From the NCBI GenBank assembly GCA_030432775.1, contig JAUILO010000025.1, forward strand, positions 1 to 20,872: DNA of 20,872 nt. The letters run 5' to 3'. A model generated the notes under the pieces. That model was not told the origin of the DNA, made no database searches, and was given only the letters and a program-made list of their open reading frames with translations. This document shows positions 7,271-14,093 of the stretch, in pieces. How positions within the stretch are numbered: the stretch's first letter is position 1; every line of letters starts with the position of its first letter. Source of the stretch: Alphaproteobacteria bacterium (GTDB taxonomy: Bacteria; Pseudomonadota; Alphaproteobacteria; Micavibrionales; Micavibrionaceae). Both the position numbers and the translations under genes were made by a program.

Positions 7271-7993
7271 ATGTATGTAATTTACCAAAAAGGTAATAAG
7301 GAGGCGGGTGTGAGCGTGAACGGTGAAAGCCACATATCATTGGATGTTGCTAAAGGGCTGATCGTTGATGCGTTGACAGATTTTGATGCAGCGTTAGGGC
7401 AGCGTGCTGCCGATATCCTATATAATGATGCGCGCACCAATATCTTGGAAACGGCTAATCCTGAAATAGTAGAAGTTCAGATGTATCGCCCCGCGGGAGT
7501 CACTCATGCTGATCTCGTGAGCTCGGGGATGCTTATTCCCGATTATGCAGAGCGCTTTAACACAAAAGGTTATGGCGCAGATGGCGGGCCGTTTACGCAG
7601 CAAATTAACGATAGCGATCACGGCATTATTGATCTTGTTTATCGGGGCACTCCAAATGCTGTGTCGTGGCTGGCGCATGAGCTTGGGCATGCTATTGCTG
7701 ATGACATTCAAATTGAAAACGGGCGCAGCTTTCAGGATTTTACGTCTGATGAACAAGAGGAGCAGGCTTACTTCGTTCAAAATATTGTCATTGACCACTT
7801 AAGAGATAAATTCGGCCTGCATGATGTGCGGGAAACCAATCTGGGTGAGCCGAGCTTATGTGATGAGTTCAGCTCAAGGGCGAGCCAGTTTGCTGCTGCT
7901 AAAGATAGATATGAAGCAGCTCTAGGTGAAGATGCAAGCACGCGCAGCACATCAGTCAATAAAGCGCTGGATCAGCGCATCGCCACTATCTAG
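7271..7993 (+). CDS. Putative zinc metallopeptidase (HExxH)
   Basis: A protein of up to 240 residues from a family I cannot name. The middle carries WLAHELGHAIADD (about residues 136-148), a textbook HExxH zinc site. About 20-23 residues on, the acidic stretch DEQEEQAYFVQ could supply the third, glutamate ligand as in gluzincins. There is no signal peptide or membrane segment, so it is probably cytoplasmic or exported by an unusual route. ATG 7271 has GAGGT close before it, but GTG 7310 follows a perfect AAGGAGG at 5 bases and may be the true start, which gives 227 residues. It diverges from rpoN. Two hairpins lie downstream. Substrate and role cannot be read from the sequence. Confidence 0.75.
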   Translation: MYVIYQKGNKEAGVSVNGESHISLDVAKGLIVDALTDFDAALGQRAADILYNDARTNILETANPEIVEVQMYRPAGVTHADLVSSGMLIPDYAERFNTKGYGADGGPFTQQINDSDHGIIDLVYRGTPNAVSWLAHELGHAIADDIQIENGRSFQDFTSDEQEEQAYFVQNIVIDHLRDKFGLHDVRETNLGEPSLCDEFSSRASQFAAAKDRYEAALGEDASTRSTSVNKALDQRIATI

Positions 7994-8053
7994 AGTTTTC
8001 ATACTTCAATGTTCTTTAATAATTTTTTTGTAAAATGAAGTTATTATTGACCT

Positions 8054-8074
8054 GAGAATCGGATTGTGATTCTC
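8054..8074 (+). terminator. Hairpin after the metallopeptidase gene
   Basis: GAGAATC and GATTCTC form a perfect 7-bp stem with a 7-base loop, 60 bases past the stop codon. It is followed by TGTATATAT, not a T-run, so it may slow or protect transcript ends more than terminate. Confidence 0.35.
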
Positions 8075-8115
8075 TGTATATATAGGTGGCGGTTACCCCC
8101 ATCTTTTATGGATCT

Positions 8116-8150
8116 AAAGGTAAGTAGGCACACTACTTACCTTTTTTCTT
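8116..8150 (+). terminator. Rho-independent terminator, overlaps small-gene stop
   Basis: AAAGGTAAGTAG (8116-8127) and CTACTTACCTTT (8133-8144) form a perfect 12-bp stem with loop GCACA, and a T-run extends to 8147. It should stop plus-strand transcription from the metallopeptidase gene. The same DNA encodes the last codons and the stop of the minus-strand small gene. On that strand no T-run follows. Confidence 0.8.
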
Positions 8151-8255
8151 TGACGTCTTAATAGTTTCGACAACATGTGTTGAAGCATATTTCTGTGCTT
8201 TTTTCACGGTCGTGAATCTACCAGTTTTGGCACTGCGGCCAATCTTTTTTGTCAT
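8133..8255 (-). CDS. Small basic protein, 40 residues
   Basis: A short reading frame, MTKKIGRSAKTGRFTTVKKA followed by 20 more residues ending in a lysine cluster (TSKKKGK). About a third of its residues are Lys or Arg, and it has no cysteine or membrane segment. The start is well supported: the mRNA reads AAGGGGGTGAT just before the ATG, matching the ideal extended Shine-Dalgarno at all but one base. The pattern IGRSAKTGRF with a later VVETIK recalls short conserved uncharacterised proteins that I have seen in proteobacteria and phages, but I cannot name a function. It is alone on the minus strand between lptB and the metallopeptidase gene. Nucleic-acid binding would fit its charge but is a guess. 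Confidence 0.65.
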   Translation of the reverse strand: MTKKIGRSAKTGRFTTVKKAQKYASTHVVETIKTSKKKGK

Positions 8256-8256
8256 G

Positions 8257-8308
8257 ATATCACCCCCTTTCTGCTGCTAGATGCAACGGCAAGAAGTTGG
8301 TAGGGGGT
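8257..8308 (-). promoter_or_regulatory. Extended Shine-Dalgarno with a complementary leader segment
   Basis: On the minus strand the Shine-Dalgarno AAGGGGGTGAT occupies 8267 down to 8257. Upstream in the same leader, ACCCCCT (8308 down to 8302) can pair perfectly with its AGGGGGT part (8268-8262) over 7 bp, extendable with G-U pairs. This could hide the ribosome site. Confidence 0.4.
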
Positions 8309-8390
8309 AACCGTCTTAAATATTATGATGGGATTCTAGTTGTAATATCAAGATAAAATGTAAGGTTATGTATATTGTCGGATGTAAAAC

Positions 8391-9146
8391 TTACATTGAA
8401 AATTCAGCGCCCAGATAAACACGGCGTACATCGGGATTATCAATGATTTCATCCGGCGTGCCCTGATGCAGAACATGCCCATCATGTAAGATATAGGCAC
8501 GGTCAACAATATCCAGTGTATCACGCACGTTATGGTCTGTAATTAAGACGCCGATACCTTTGGTTTTAAGGTGACCGATCAAGTCACGAATTTCGCCAAC
8601 AGCAATTGGGTCAATACCGGCAAGCGGCTCATCCAGCAACATGAATTGCGGACGACTTGCCAGTGCGCGGGCAATTTCAAGTCTGCGGCGCTCTCCCCCT
8701 GATAGTGCGACTGAAGGGGTTCGGCGCAGGTGATCAATTGAAAATTCAGCCAGAAGTTCTTCCAGAAATCCTTCTTGTTCATCACGGCTGAGTTTTTGCG
8801 CCTGCAGGACAGCGCGGATATTATCTTCGACGTTCAGTCCACGGAAAATCGAGGCTTCTTGTGGCAAATACCCAATGCCAAGGCGCGCACGGCGGTACAT
8901 CGGCAATGTGGTAACATCTTGTCCATCGACCATGATATAGCCGGAATCCGGACTAATAAGGCCGGTTATAATATAAAAAGATGTAGTTTTACCCGCACCG
9001 TTCGGCCCTAATAAGGCCACAGCTTCACCGCGCTGGATATTCACGCTGACATCGTGAAGGACGGGGCGTTTTTTATAGCTTTTGGATAAATGGTCAGCGA
9101 CCAGTCCTCTAGGTACTTCTTTTAAGATGGGTGTTTGCATTGTCAT
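8391..9146 (-). CDS. lptB: LPS export ABC transporter ATP-binding protein
   Basis: A 251-residue ATPase that powers extraction of lipopolysaccharide from the inner membrane, in complex with LptF and LptG (not in the window). Walker A is LLGPNGAGKTTSF (about residues 45-57). The Q-loop lies in GYLPQEASIF, the ABC signature is LSGGERRRLEIARAL (about 148-162), Walker B is FMLLDEPLAGID, and the switch His is in ITDHNV. The sequence YLPQEASIFRGLNVEDNI is typical of LptB. It is the last gene of the kdsD-lptC-lptA-lptB run, 43 bases after lptA. An ATG two codons downstream is an alternative start, and neither has a strong ribosome site. Confidence 0.96.
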   Translation of the reverse strand: MTMQTPILKEVPRGLVADHLSKSYKKRPVLHDVSVNIQRGEAVALLGPNGAGKTTSFYIITGLISPDSGYIMVDGQDVTTLPMYRRARLGIGYLPQEASIFRGLNVEDNIRAVLQAQKLSRDEQEGFLEELLAEFSIDHLRRTPSVALSGGERRRLEIARALASRPQFMLLDEPLAGIDPIAVGEIRDLIGHLKTKGIGVLITDHNVRDTLDIVDRAYILHDGHVLHQGTPDEIIDNPDVRRVYLGAEFSM

Positions 9147-9189
9147 GATTAAAACCTAGCAGCTTTTACTTTTCCGGTACAAAGAGTTT

Positions 9190-10041
9190 TTATTCGGCTT
9201 GAATGATATTACCAAGATCATTGCCTTTTCCTGGGTAGAATACACCGCGCACGCGCCCGGTGTTCTGGCCGCTGCCGTTTGTGGCGCCGCTGGCTGCATA
9301 CATTTTACTGATATTGGTCGACAGGTCAATTTCGGCTTTGCTGCCTTTTAGTGTGTTTTTGCCCCGTGTAATCACAACATTGCCCGTAATTGTCGCGATT
9401 TGCGTATCGGCATTATAAAAGCCGGTCTGTCCTGTCAGGGTTTCTTCCGGTGTTGTGATAATCACGCCGCCTATGGCCGTTGCGCTTGATAATGTGCGCT
9501 TTCCATTGGCATCTTCGGTGAAATCAGCCGTCATTTTCTGTGCTTCTAATGTATCTTCGCCGCGTGTGACTTTGGCCGAACCTGTGGCAATTAATTTTCC
9601 GGCATCGACATAATATTCAAATTTATCCGTGGCAGTCACAGTTTGATCCGCAGAGATCAGCTTAAGGTTACTGCCGGTCATAATGGCGATGCCGTCCTGT
9701 ACATTATATACGGCCTTATCACCTATAGCCTGCGTTTGTTTGGACATAATATTCACCGAACCATTAGCGGTTAGAAGATATATATCAAAATTCTTGCCAG
9801 CGGTTTCTTTGTAATCGGCGACAAGTAAATCCGCACGAATTTCTGTATCGCCTTGTGCGGCGTGAACATCGCCTCTGGCGATATATTTCTGGTCATTCTG
9901 GTGCCATTCCAATGTCTGGATCGCCGTAATAACCAATGGTTCGCTTTTTTGCGTATTTTGCGCAAATGCGGGTGCATTATTCAGCGCCAGAATGAATAGC
10001 GCGCAGAGCAAGGCGCATAAATTTTGTTTTGTAATACTCAT
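9190..10041 (-). CDS. lptA: LPS periplasmic bridge protein LptA, long form
   Basis: A 283-residue periplasmic protein of the LptA/OstA family that carries LPS from LptC to the outer-membrane LptD. Residues 1-28 are a signal peptide ending APAFAQ. The rest is beta-rich with at least three related strands: IARGDVHAAQGDTEI (about 54), LIATGSAKVTRGEDTL (about 152) and ITGNVVITRGKNTL (about 215). It is roughly 100 residues longer than E. coli LptA (185), so it may hold an extra OstA unit. The C-terminus is Gly- and Asn-rich. Its ATG overlaps the lptC stop by four bases (ATGA), which suggests translational coupling, and AAAGGG stands upstream. Confidence 0.88.
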   Translation of the reverse strand: MSITKQNLCALLCALFILALNNAPAFAQNTQKSEPLVITAIQTLEWHQNDQKYIARGDVHAAQGDTEIRADLLVADYKETAGKNFDIYLLTANGSVNIMSKQTQAIGDKAVYNVQDGIAIMTGSNLKLISADQTVTATDKFEYYVDAGKLIATGSAKVTRGEDTLEAQKMTADFTEDANGKRTLSSATAIGGVIITTPEETLTGQTGFYNADTQIATITGNVVITRGKNTLKGSKAEIDLSTNISKMYAASGATNGSGQNTGRVRGVFYPGKGNDLGNIIQAE

Positions 10042-10703
10042 TCTATCCCTTTGACCTTCTGATATAGTGTAAGTTTAGCGGGTCCAGTGAATACAAGTTT
10101 TTTGTTTTGGCCATCAGCCTGCATGCCTGTGGCTTCTATTGTGCCTTCGGGGCCGTGACCTGATACGTTCTGGTCGGTAATGGCTTGCTGTTTTTCTATA
10201 TTAATCATCAACTTATCAGATACCATTTCATAACCGCCATCATGGGACAATCGAACTTTACCTTCTAAAACAAGTTTTTCGGCCTTTTGTGCATATGTTC
10301 CGTTATCAGCTTCGATAGCAATGGATGCGCCGTTATTCAGATGCATATCGGCCATCGGACGGGATAGTTCGACCACGTCGGGATTACGCACATTCTGTGT
10401 TGCTGTATCTGCGGTGATGGTGAATGGCTGGTTTTTATCATCGCGACTTTCAAATCGCGGCTTGATCAACTCGTTCTTTTCAATATTGCTGGTGATAAGG
10501 TCCTCACCGGGTTCTGGTAAATCCGGCGCCTGCATTTTCGGCCACGCAAAAATTACTGCAATAATAACAACCGCCATTAGCGGTAAGGCGAGCTTTAAAA
10601 TACGGACAATTTTGGTGTAAGTTTTATTGCCCATACCGCTTTGGGTCTGGGGCTGCCCAAGGAATTTGAGCCTGTCTTCATTTGCCTGATTTTCGTTATT
10701 CAT
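10038..10703 (-). CDS. lptC: LPS export system protein LptC
   Basis: A 221-residue bitopic protein that receives LPS from LptB2FG and hands it to LptA. A cytoplasmic tail (residues 1-32) precedes one membrane helix (about 33-50, LALPLMAVVIIAVIFAWP). The periplasmic beta-jellyroll follows, with motifs such as QPFTITADTATQ, VELSRPMADMHLNNG and VRLSHDGGYEMVSDKLMIN. It is similar in size to E. coli LptC (191) with a slightly longer N-terminus. It starts 9 bases after the kdsD stop and overlaps lptA by 4, so all three are probably read from one transcript. The low sequence conservation normal for LptC is offset by the operon context. Confidence 0.9.
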   Translation of the reverse strand: MNNENQANEDRLKFLGQPQTQSGMGNKTYTKIVRILKLALPLMAVVIIAVIFAWPKMQAPDLPEPGEDLITSNIEKNELIKPRFESRDDKNQPFTITADTATQNVRNPDVVELSRPMADMHLNNGASIAIEADNGTYAQKAEKLVLEGKVRLSHDGGYEMVSDKLMINIEKQQAITDQNVSGHGPEGTIEATGMQADGQNKKLVFTGPAKLTLYQKVKGIE

Positions 10704-10712
10704 AATATTAAT

Positions 10713-11750
10713 CTATGCCAGTCCGGCTTGCAGGCAATCTTGTAGACGGATCATACCGGCAAGCTTATCGCCATCCATAACGATTAAGCTGGTGAGATAT
10801 TGCCCCGGCTGTTTGGTCATGACATTCATGGCTTCAACGCCAAGCGCCTTGACAGAAATCGTTTTCGGCGTGGTGCTCATAATATCTTTGACAGATTTAT
10901 CAAGCAGGTCAGGTGCCATATGATGTTTTAAATCACCATCTGTGATAATGCCGGCAAGCTTATCGCCATCCATAATAATGACTGAGCCTAAATTCTTGGC
11001 GGTTAGCTCAACAATAGCTTCGCCCATTTTGGCGTCGATAGTAACACGAGGAAGGCTATCAAACGGATGCATAAGATCCGCAACAGATTGTAATTGTTGG
11101 CCAAGTTTTCCGCCCGGATGGAATGCTTTGAATTGTTCTGGCGTTAAGCCGGATTGTTGTAACAATACAACTGCAATAGCATCGCCAAGTGCGATCATCA
11201 TTGTTGTTGATGTGGTTGGCGCAAGGCCGTTCGGGCAGGCTTCCGGTAATTTTGGCAGTTGCAGGATAATGTCAGCATGGGTTGCCAGCGTGCTTTCAGG
11301 GTTGCTGGTTATGGCGATCAGGGTAATGCCGTAACGTCTTGTATAATGGATTAGGTCAGATAGCTCGGCGTTTTCACCGGAATTGGACAACATTAATACA
11401 ATGTCATTGCCGGTAATCATACCCAGATCCCCGTGGCTGGCCTCGCCCGGATGCACGAAATAAGCAGGTGTTCCTGTAGATGCCATAGTTGCCGCGATTT
11501 TTCGTGCGATATGGCCGCTTTTGCCAATACCGGCGATAATCAAACGTCCGGCAAGGCCGGGAACGGTTTTCATTGCGTGAATGGCTTGTATAGCTTGTGA
11601 GAATGCTTCGCCAGCTGGTCCTGACAGGCCGTCTGATAGCTCTTTAAGGGCTTTGGTTTCAAGATCCAGAACAGCTTTTGCTTTTTCTATATGCTCTTCA
11701 GAGTCGACTTTGGTGGTTTTTGCGTTTGGTTGCATCTTTTGTGCCTGCAC
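10713..11750 (-). CDS. kdsD: Arabinose-5-phosphate isomerase (KpsF/GutQ family)
   Basis: A 345-residue isomerase that turns ribulose 5-phosphate into arabinose 5-phosphate, the first step of Kdo synthesis for lipid A core. The SIS domain (about residues 60-195) has GIGKSGHIARKIAATMASTG, HPGEASHGDLGMI and SNSGENAEL. AFHPGGKLGQQL links it to a pair of CBS domains (about 225-345), both ending with IIMDGDKLAG or IVMDGDKLAG. The domain order and length are normal. The first codon is GTG (11748-11750). An ATG five codons on is an alternative, and neither has a strong ribosome site. It heads the lpt genes, which links Kdo supply with LPS export. Confidence 0.94.
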   Translation of the reverse strand: MQAQKMQPNAKTTKVDSEEHIEKAKAVLDLETKALKELSDGLSGPAGEAFSQAIQAIHAMKTVPGLAGRLIIAGIGKSGHIARKIAATMASTGTPAYFVHPGEASHGDLGMITGNDIVLMLSNSGENAELSDLIHYTRRYGITLIAITSNPESTLATHADIILQLPKLPEACPNGLAPTTSTTMMIALGDAIAVVLLQQSGLTPEQFKAFHPGGKLGQQLQSVADLMHPFDSLPRVTIDAKMGEAIVELTAKNLGSVIIMDGDKLAGIITDGDLKHHMAPDLLDKSVKDIMSTTPKTISVKALGVEAMNVMTKQPGQYLTSLIVMDGDKLAGMIRLQDCLQAGLA

Positions 11751-11851
11751 GATTTCATATCCGTCTTTAATTTGTATATGCCCGATAGCGTATATCCGGT
11801 CATGTTCATCAGCTTTTTTAATAGCCTTTATAATCGTGGCGGACTATGCGC

Positions 11852-12460
11852 TTAATGCGCAAAAATGTCAATGTCTATCCACCCGCCAAGGTCAAGCTCA
11901 GCGCGGGTCATGAGGAATTCGAAGCAGTGACTTGCCAGCGCGGTGCGGTTTTCACGTTCCAGCACGGCGGCCAAATGGTCTTTAATTGCGTGTAGATACA
12001 AAACATCACTGGCAGCGTATTTTTGCTGTTCTTCAGTAAGCTCGGCCGCGCCCCAATCAGATGTCTGCTGTTGCTTGCTCAGGTCGACCTTCAAAATCTC
12101 GCGGCATAAATCTCTTAGGCCGTGGCGGTCGGTGTATGTGCGGCAAAGTCTTGATGCGATTTTGGTGCAATAGATCGGTGTGCAATCAATTTCGAGATAT
12201 TTTTTTATGATCGCGACATCAAATCGCGCGAAATGAAATATTTTTTCAATGTCCGGGTCAGCCAAAAGTTTTTTCAAATTTGGCGCAGCGTAATTTTTGT
12301 TGAGTTGTACCAAATGTGCTGTGCCATCACCGCTTGAAAGCTGCACAAGACATAATCTGTCTCTGTGGTTGTTTAACCCCATCGCTTCTGTGTCAACGGC
12401 AACACTGGAGCCAAAAGTGATATCTGCGGGTAAGTCATTTTGATGTAGTGTAATAGTCAT
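11852..12460 (-). CDS. rnd: Ribonuclease D-like 3'-5' exonuclease
   Basis: A 202-residue DEDDy exonuclease containing only the catalytic domain, so it is shorter than E. coli RNase D (375), which has two further HRDC domains. Exo I is VAVDTEAMGL (Asp and Glu metal ligands, about residues 21-30), Exo II is FHFARFDVAI (Asp, about 75-84), and Exo III is YAASDVLYL (Tyr and Asp, about 148-156). Such short forms are common in alphaproteobacteria and usually precede kdsD and the lpt genes. They are expected to trim structured RNA 3' ends. The gap to kdsD is 101 bases, so kdsD may have its own promoter. The symbol is by family only. Confidence 0.87.
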   Translation of the reverse strand: MTITLHQNDLPADITFGSSVAVDTEAMGLNNHRDRLCLVQLSSGDGTAHLVQLNKNYAAPNLKKLLADPDIEKIFHFARFDVAIIKKYLEIDCTPIYCTKIASRLCRTYTDRHGLRDLCREILKVDLSKQQQTSDWGAAELTEEQQKYAASDVLYLHAIKDHLAAVLERENRTALASHCFEFLMTRAELDLGGWIDIDIFAH

Positions 12461-12639
12461 TTTGGTGCCGAGCCTAGTAAGTCTTGCGTAAATGTGGAGG
12501 TAGAAACGAGTTGAGGCGATGTTTTCCTGAGTGATATTGTATCAATAATGTACGGAAAATAAACCCTATAATTCTCGCTGCATTATTATATGTTATACGG
12601 ATATGACAAGCGGTGATTTCCGTATGGCTTTGTGCGCTA

Positions 12640-13296
12640 TTAAATTGCCTCGCTGAGCATGGGCATGTGTTCATCATCATCTTCTTCTTCTGCCATACAC
12701 ATATCTTCATCAGCATCGTAATCATTATGGCTGTTTTGTTGCTGGCGTGAAATACGGCCGATTTGTTTGCTCAGTTCAACCAGATCAAGGAAATGATCGG
12801 CTTGTCTGCGCAGCTCATCTGCTACCATTGACGGCGAGGTTTGAACCGAACTGACAACAGTAACGCGTACGCCTTTTTTCTGAATGGCTTCAATCAGGCG
12901 TCTGAAGTCGCCATCACCGGAGAATAACAGGATGTGATCAACCTTATCGGCAAGTTCCATCATATCAATGGCAAGCTCGATATCCATGTTGCCTTTGATT
13001 TTGCGACGGCCATCTTGATCGACAAATTCTTTGGTTGGCTTGGTCACCATGGTGTAACCGTTATAGTCCAGCCAGTCGATTAGCGGACGTAGAGGCGAAT
13101 ATTCTTCGTCTTCCATAAAAGCTGTGTAGTAAAAAGCGCGAACAAGGCGGCCGCGCTGAGCTGCCCATTTCAAAAGACATTTGTAATCAATGTCGAAATT
13201 CAACGCCTTTGTAGCGGCATAAAGGTTCGATCCATCAATGAATAGTGCAATCTTTTCTTCCTTGTAAAAAGGAATATCGCTATTTGTATGTGCCAT
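12640..13296 (-). CDS. NYN domain protein (LabA/DUF88 family)
   Basis: A 218-residue PIN-like protein. The NYN domain (about residues 14-165) shows the acidic pocket: LFIDGSNLYAA near the start, GNMDIELAIDMM in the middle and LLFSGDGDFRRLIEA (Asp pair). These are the metal-binding Asp residues of this nuclease fold. The last 35 residues are very acidic (DADEDMCMAEEEDDDEH) and look disordered. Proteins of this type are presumed RNases; the exact substrate is unknown. The gene lies next to rpoZ and rsh, divergent from them by 280 bases. AAGAG precedes the ATG. The name LabA comes from a cyanobacterial homologue and does not imply a clock role here. Confidence 0.88.
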   Translation of the reverse strand: MAHTNSDIPFYKEEKIALFIDGSNLYAATKALNFDIDYKCLLKWAAQRGRLVRAFYYTAFMEDEEYSPLRPLIDWLDYNGYTMVTKPTKEFVDQDGRRKIKGNMDIELAIDMMELADKVDHILLFSGDGDFRRLIEAIQKKGVRVTVVSSVQTSPSMVADELRRQADHFLDLVELSKQIGRISRQQQNSHNDYDADEDMCMAEEEDDDEHMPMLSEAI

Positions 13297-13512
13297 AATT
13301 AATACGCTCTTTTATATGTATGTTTAAAATTATTTTTTTGATACCTGAAATAGACGGATACCAAGACCATTTCCGGTCAAAAAACTATAAAAAATACGAT
13401 ATATGAGTACCATGATATGAATGATAGTCATTTGCATCTTAGTTTTGTCTAATATAAACCCTACACCCGTCTTCTCTTTTCTGTAAAGTAAAAAAGAAAA
13501 AGGAGTTTTCTC

Positions 13513-13541
13513 TTGCGCTGTACATAAAAACTTCTTATAAC
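13513..13541 (+). promoter_or_regulatory. Candidate sigma-70 promoter for rpoZ
   Basis: TTGCGC (13513-13518) and TATAAC (13536-13541) are separated by exactly 17 bases. Transcription would start near 13548 and leave a leader of about 30 bases before rpoZ. The -10 matches at five of six positions, the -35 at three. Confidence 0.45.
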
Positions 13542-13576
13542 TTGCTCGCAATAGCTGATATGAAAGAGGTACTGAA

Positions 13577-13957
13577 ATGGCACGTGTAACCGTTGAAGAT
13601 TGCGTAGAAAAAATTCCGAGTAGATTTGAGCTTGTGATGCTTGCATCACAAAGAGCCCGTAAAATTGGTGCTGGCGCTCCTTTACTTTTAGAACGCGATA
13701 ACGATAAAAATCCTGTAATCGCACTTCGCGAAATCGCAGAAGAAAAAATCGAAGTTGAAACTTTGAAAGAAGAGCTAATCAAAAATTACCAGCGCGTCAT
13801 CGAAATGGACGATAGCGAAGATGTTATCGACATGATGGAAGGTGAAGAAGAATGGGGCAAAATTGGTGCTTCAGCTGATGTTGATGATAGTGACGATGAT
13901 TCAGAAGAGGGATCACTAGGCGATATCGCCGGTGTTCAATCAGACGAAGAATTCTAG
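13577..13957 (+). CDS. rpoZ: RNA polymerase omega subunit
   Basis: A 126-residue omega subunit. The N-terminal core (residues 1-60) holds MARVTVEDCVEKIPSRFELV, then LASQRARKI and the NPVIALREIA strand that wraps the beta' subunit. The remaining half is a long acidic tail (EDVIDMMEGEEEWG, then DDSDDDSEEG), as often seen in alphaproteobacterial omega. Omega stabilises core polymerase and, in many bacteria, forms a ppGpp site with beta'. It stands directly before the rsh gene that makes ppGpp, a conserved neighbourhood. AAAGAGGT lies 6 bases before the ATG. A strong terminator follows at 13989, so rsh is probably transcribed separately. Confidence 0.95.
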   Translation: MARVTVEDCVEKIPSRFELVMLASQRARKIGAGAPLLLERDNDKNPVIALREIAEEKIEVETLKEELIKNYQRVIEMDDSEDVIDMMEGEEEWGKIGASADVDDSDDDSEEGSLGDIAGVQSDEEF

Positions 13958-13988
13958 ATCGATATCTTCTTATTATAGAAATTATTTT

Positions 13989-14016
13989 AAAAGCTGGTTT
14001 TAACCAGCTTTTTTTA
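13989..14016 (+). terminator. Rho-independent terminator after rpoZ
   Basis: AAAAGCTGG and CCAGCTTTT form a perfect GC-centred stem around a TTTTAA loop, followed by a run of T, about 30 bases past the rpoZ stop. Confidence 0.88.
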
Positions 14017-14093
14017 TATTATGTGCTATGGAGTAAATAGGGTATATAGCATTTATATGATATGAACGTACCCACTTATTAAGATACTTGCCG

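Larger units (their letters stand above)
8090..8313. repeat. 11-base perfect inverted repeat flanking the small gene
   Basis: CGGTTACCCCC at 8090-8100 is the exact reverse complement of GGGGGTAACCG at 8303-8313. The arms flank the 40-codon gene. I see no target-site duplication outside the arms and no transposase, so a mobile element is not supported. In the minus-strand RNA the two arms could pair around the gene. Confidence 0.6.
7994..8390. other. 397-base gap with hairpins and a small gene
   Basis: This space between the metallopeptidase gene and lptB holds a weak hairpin at 8054-8074, a terminator at 8116-8150, the short minus-strand gene at 8133-8255 and an 11-base inverted repeat at 8090-8100 and 8303-8313. 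An 8-base inverted repeat (8357-8364 and 8390-8397) overlaps the lptB stop codon and is only a weak terminator candidate. Confidence 0.6.

Noticed and set aside
8090..8313. Small mobile element (MITE) bounded by 11-base inverted repeats
   Set aside because: No target-site duplication flanks the arms, no other copy is seen in the window, and the gene inside is not transposition-related.
8357..8397. 8-base inverted repeat over the lptB stop as a terminator
   Set aside because: The arms are AT-rich and 25 bases apart, with no T-run after them on the minus strand, so it is too weak to call.
12474..12725. 83-codon minus-strand frame overlapping the NYN gene end
   Set aside because: Its first half overlaps the NYN coding sequence in another frame, and the rest has no recognisable protein pattern or clear ribosome site.
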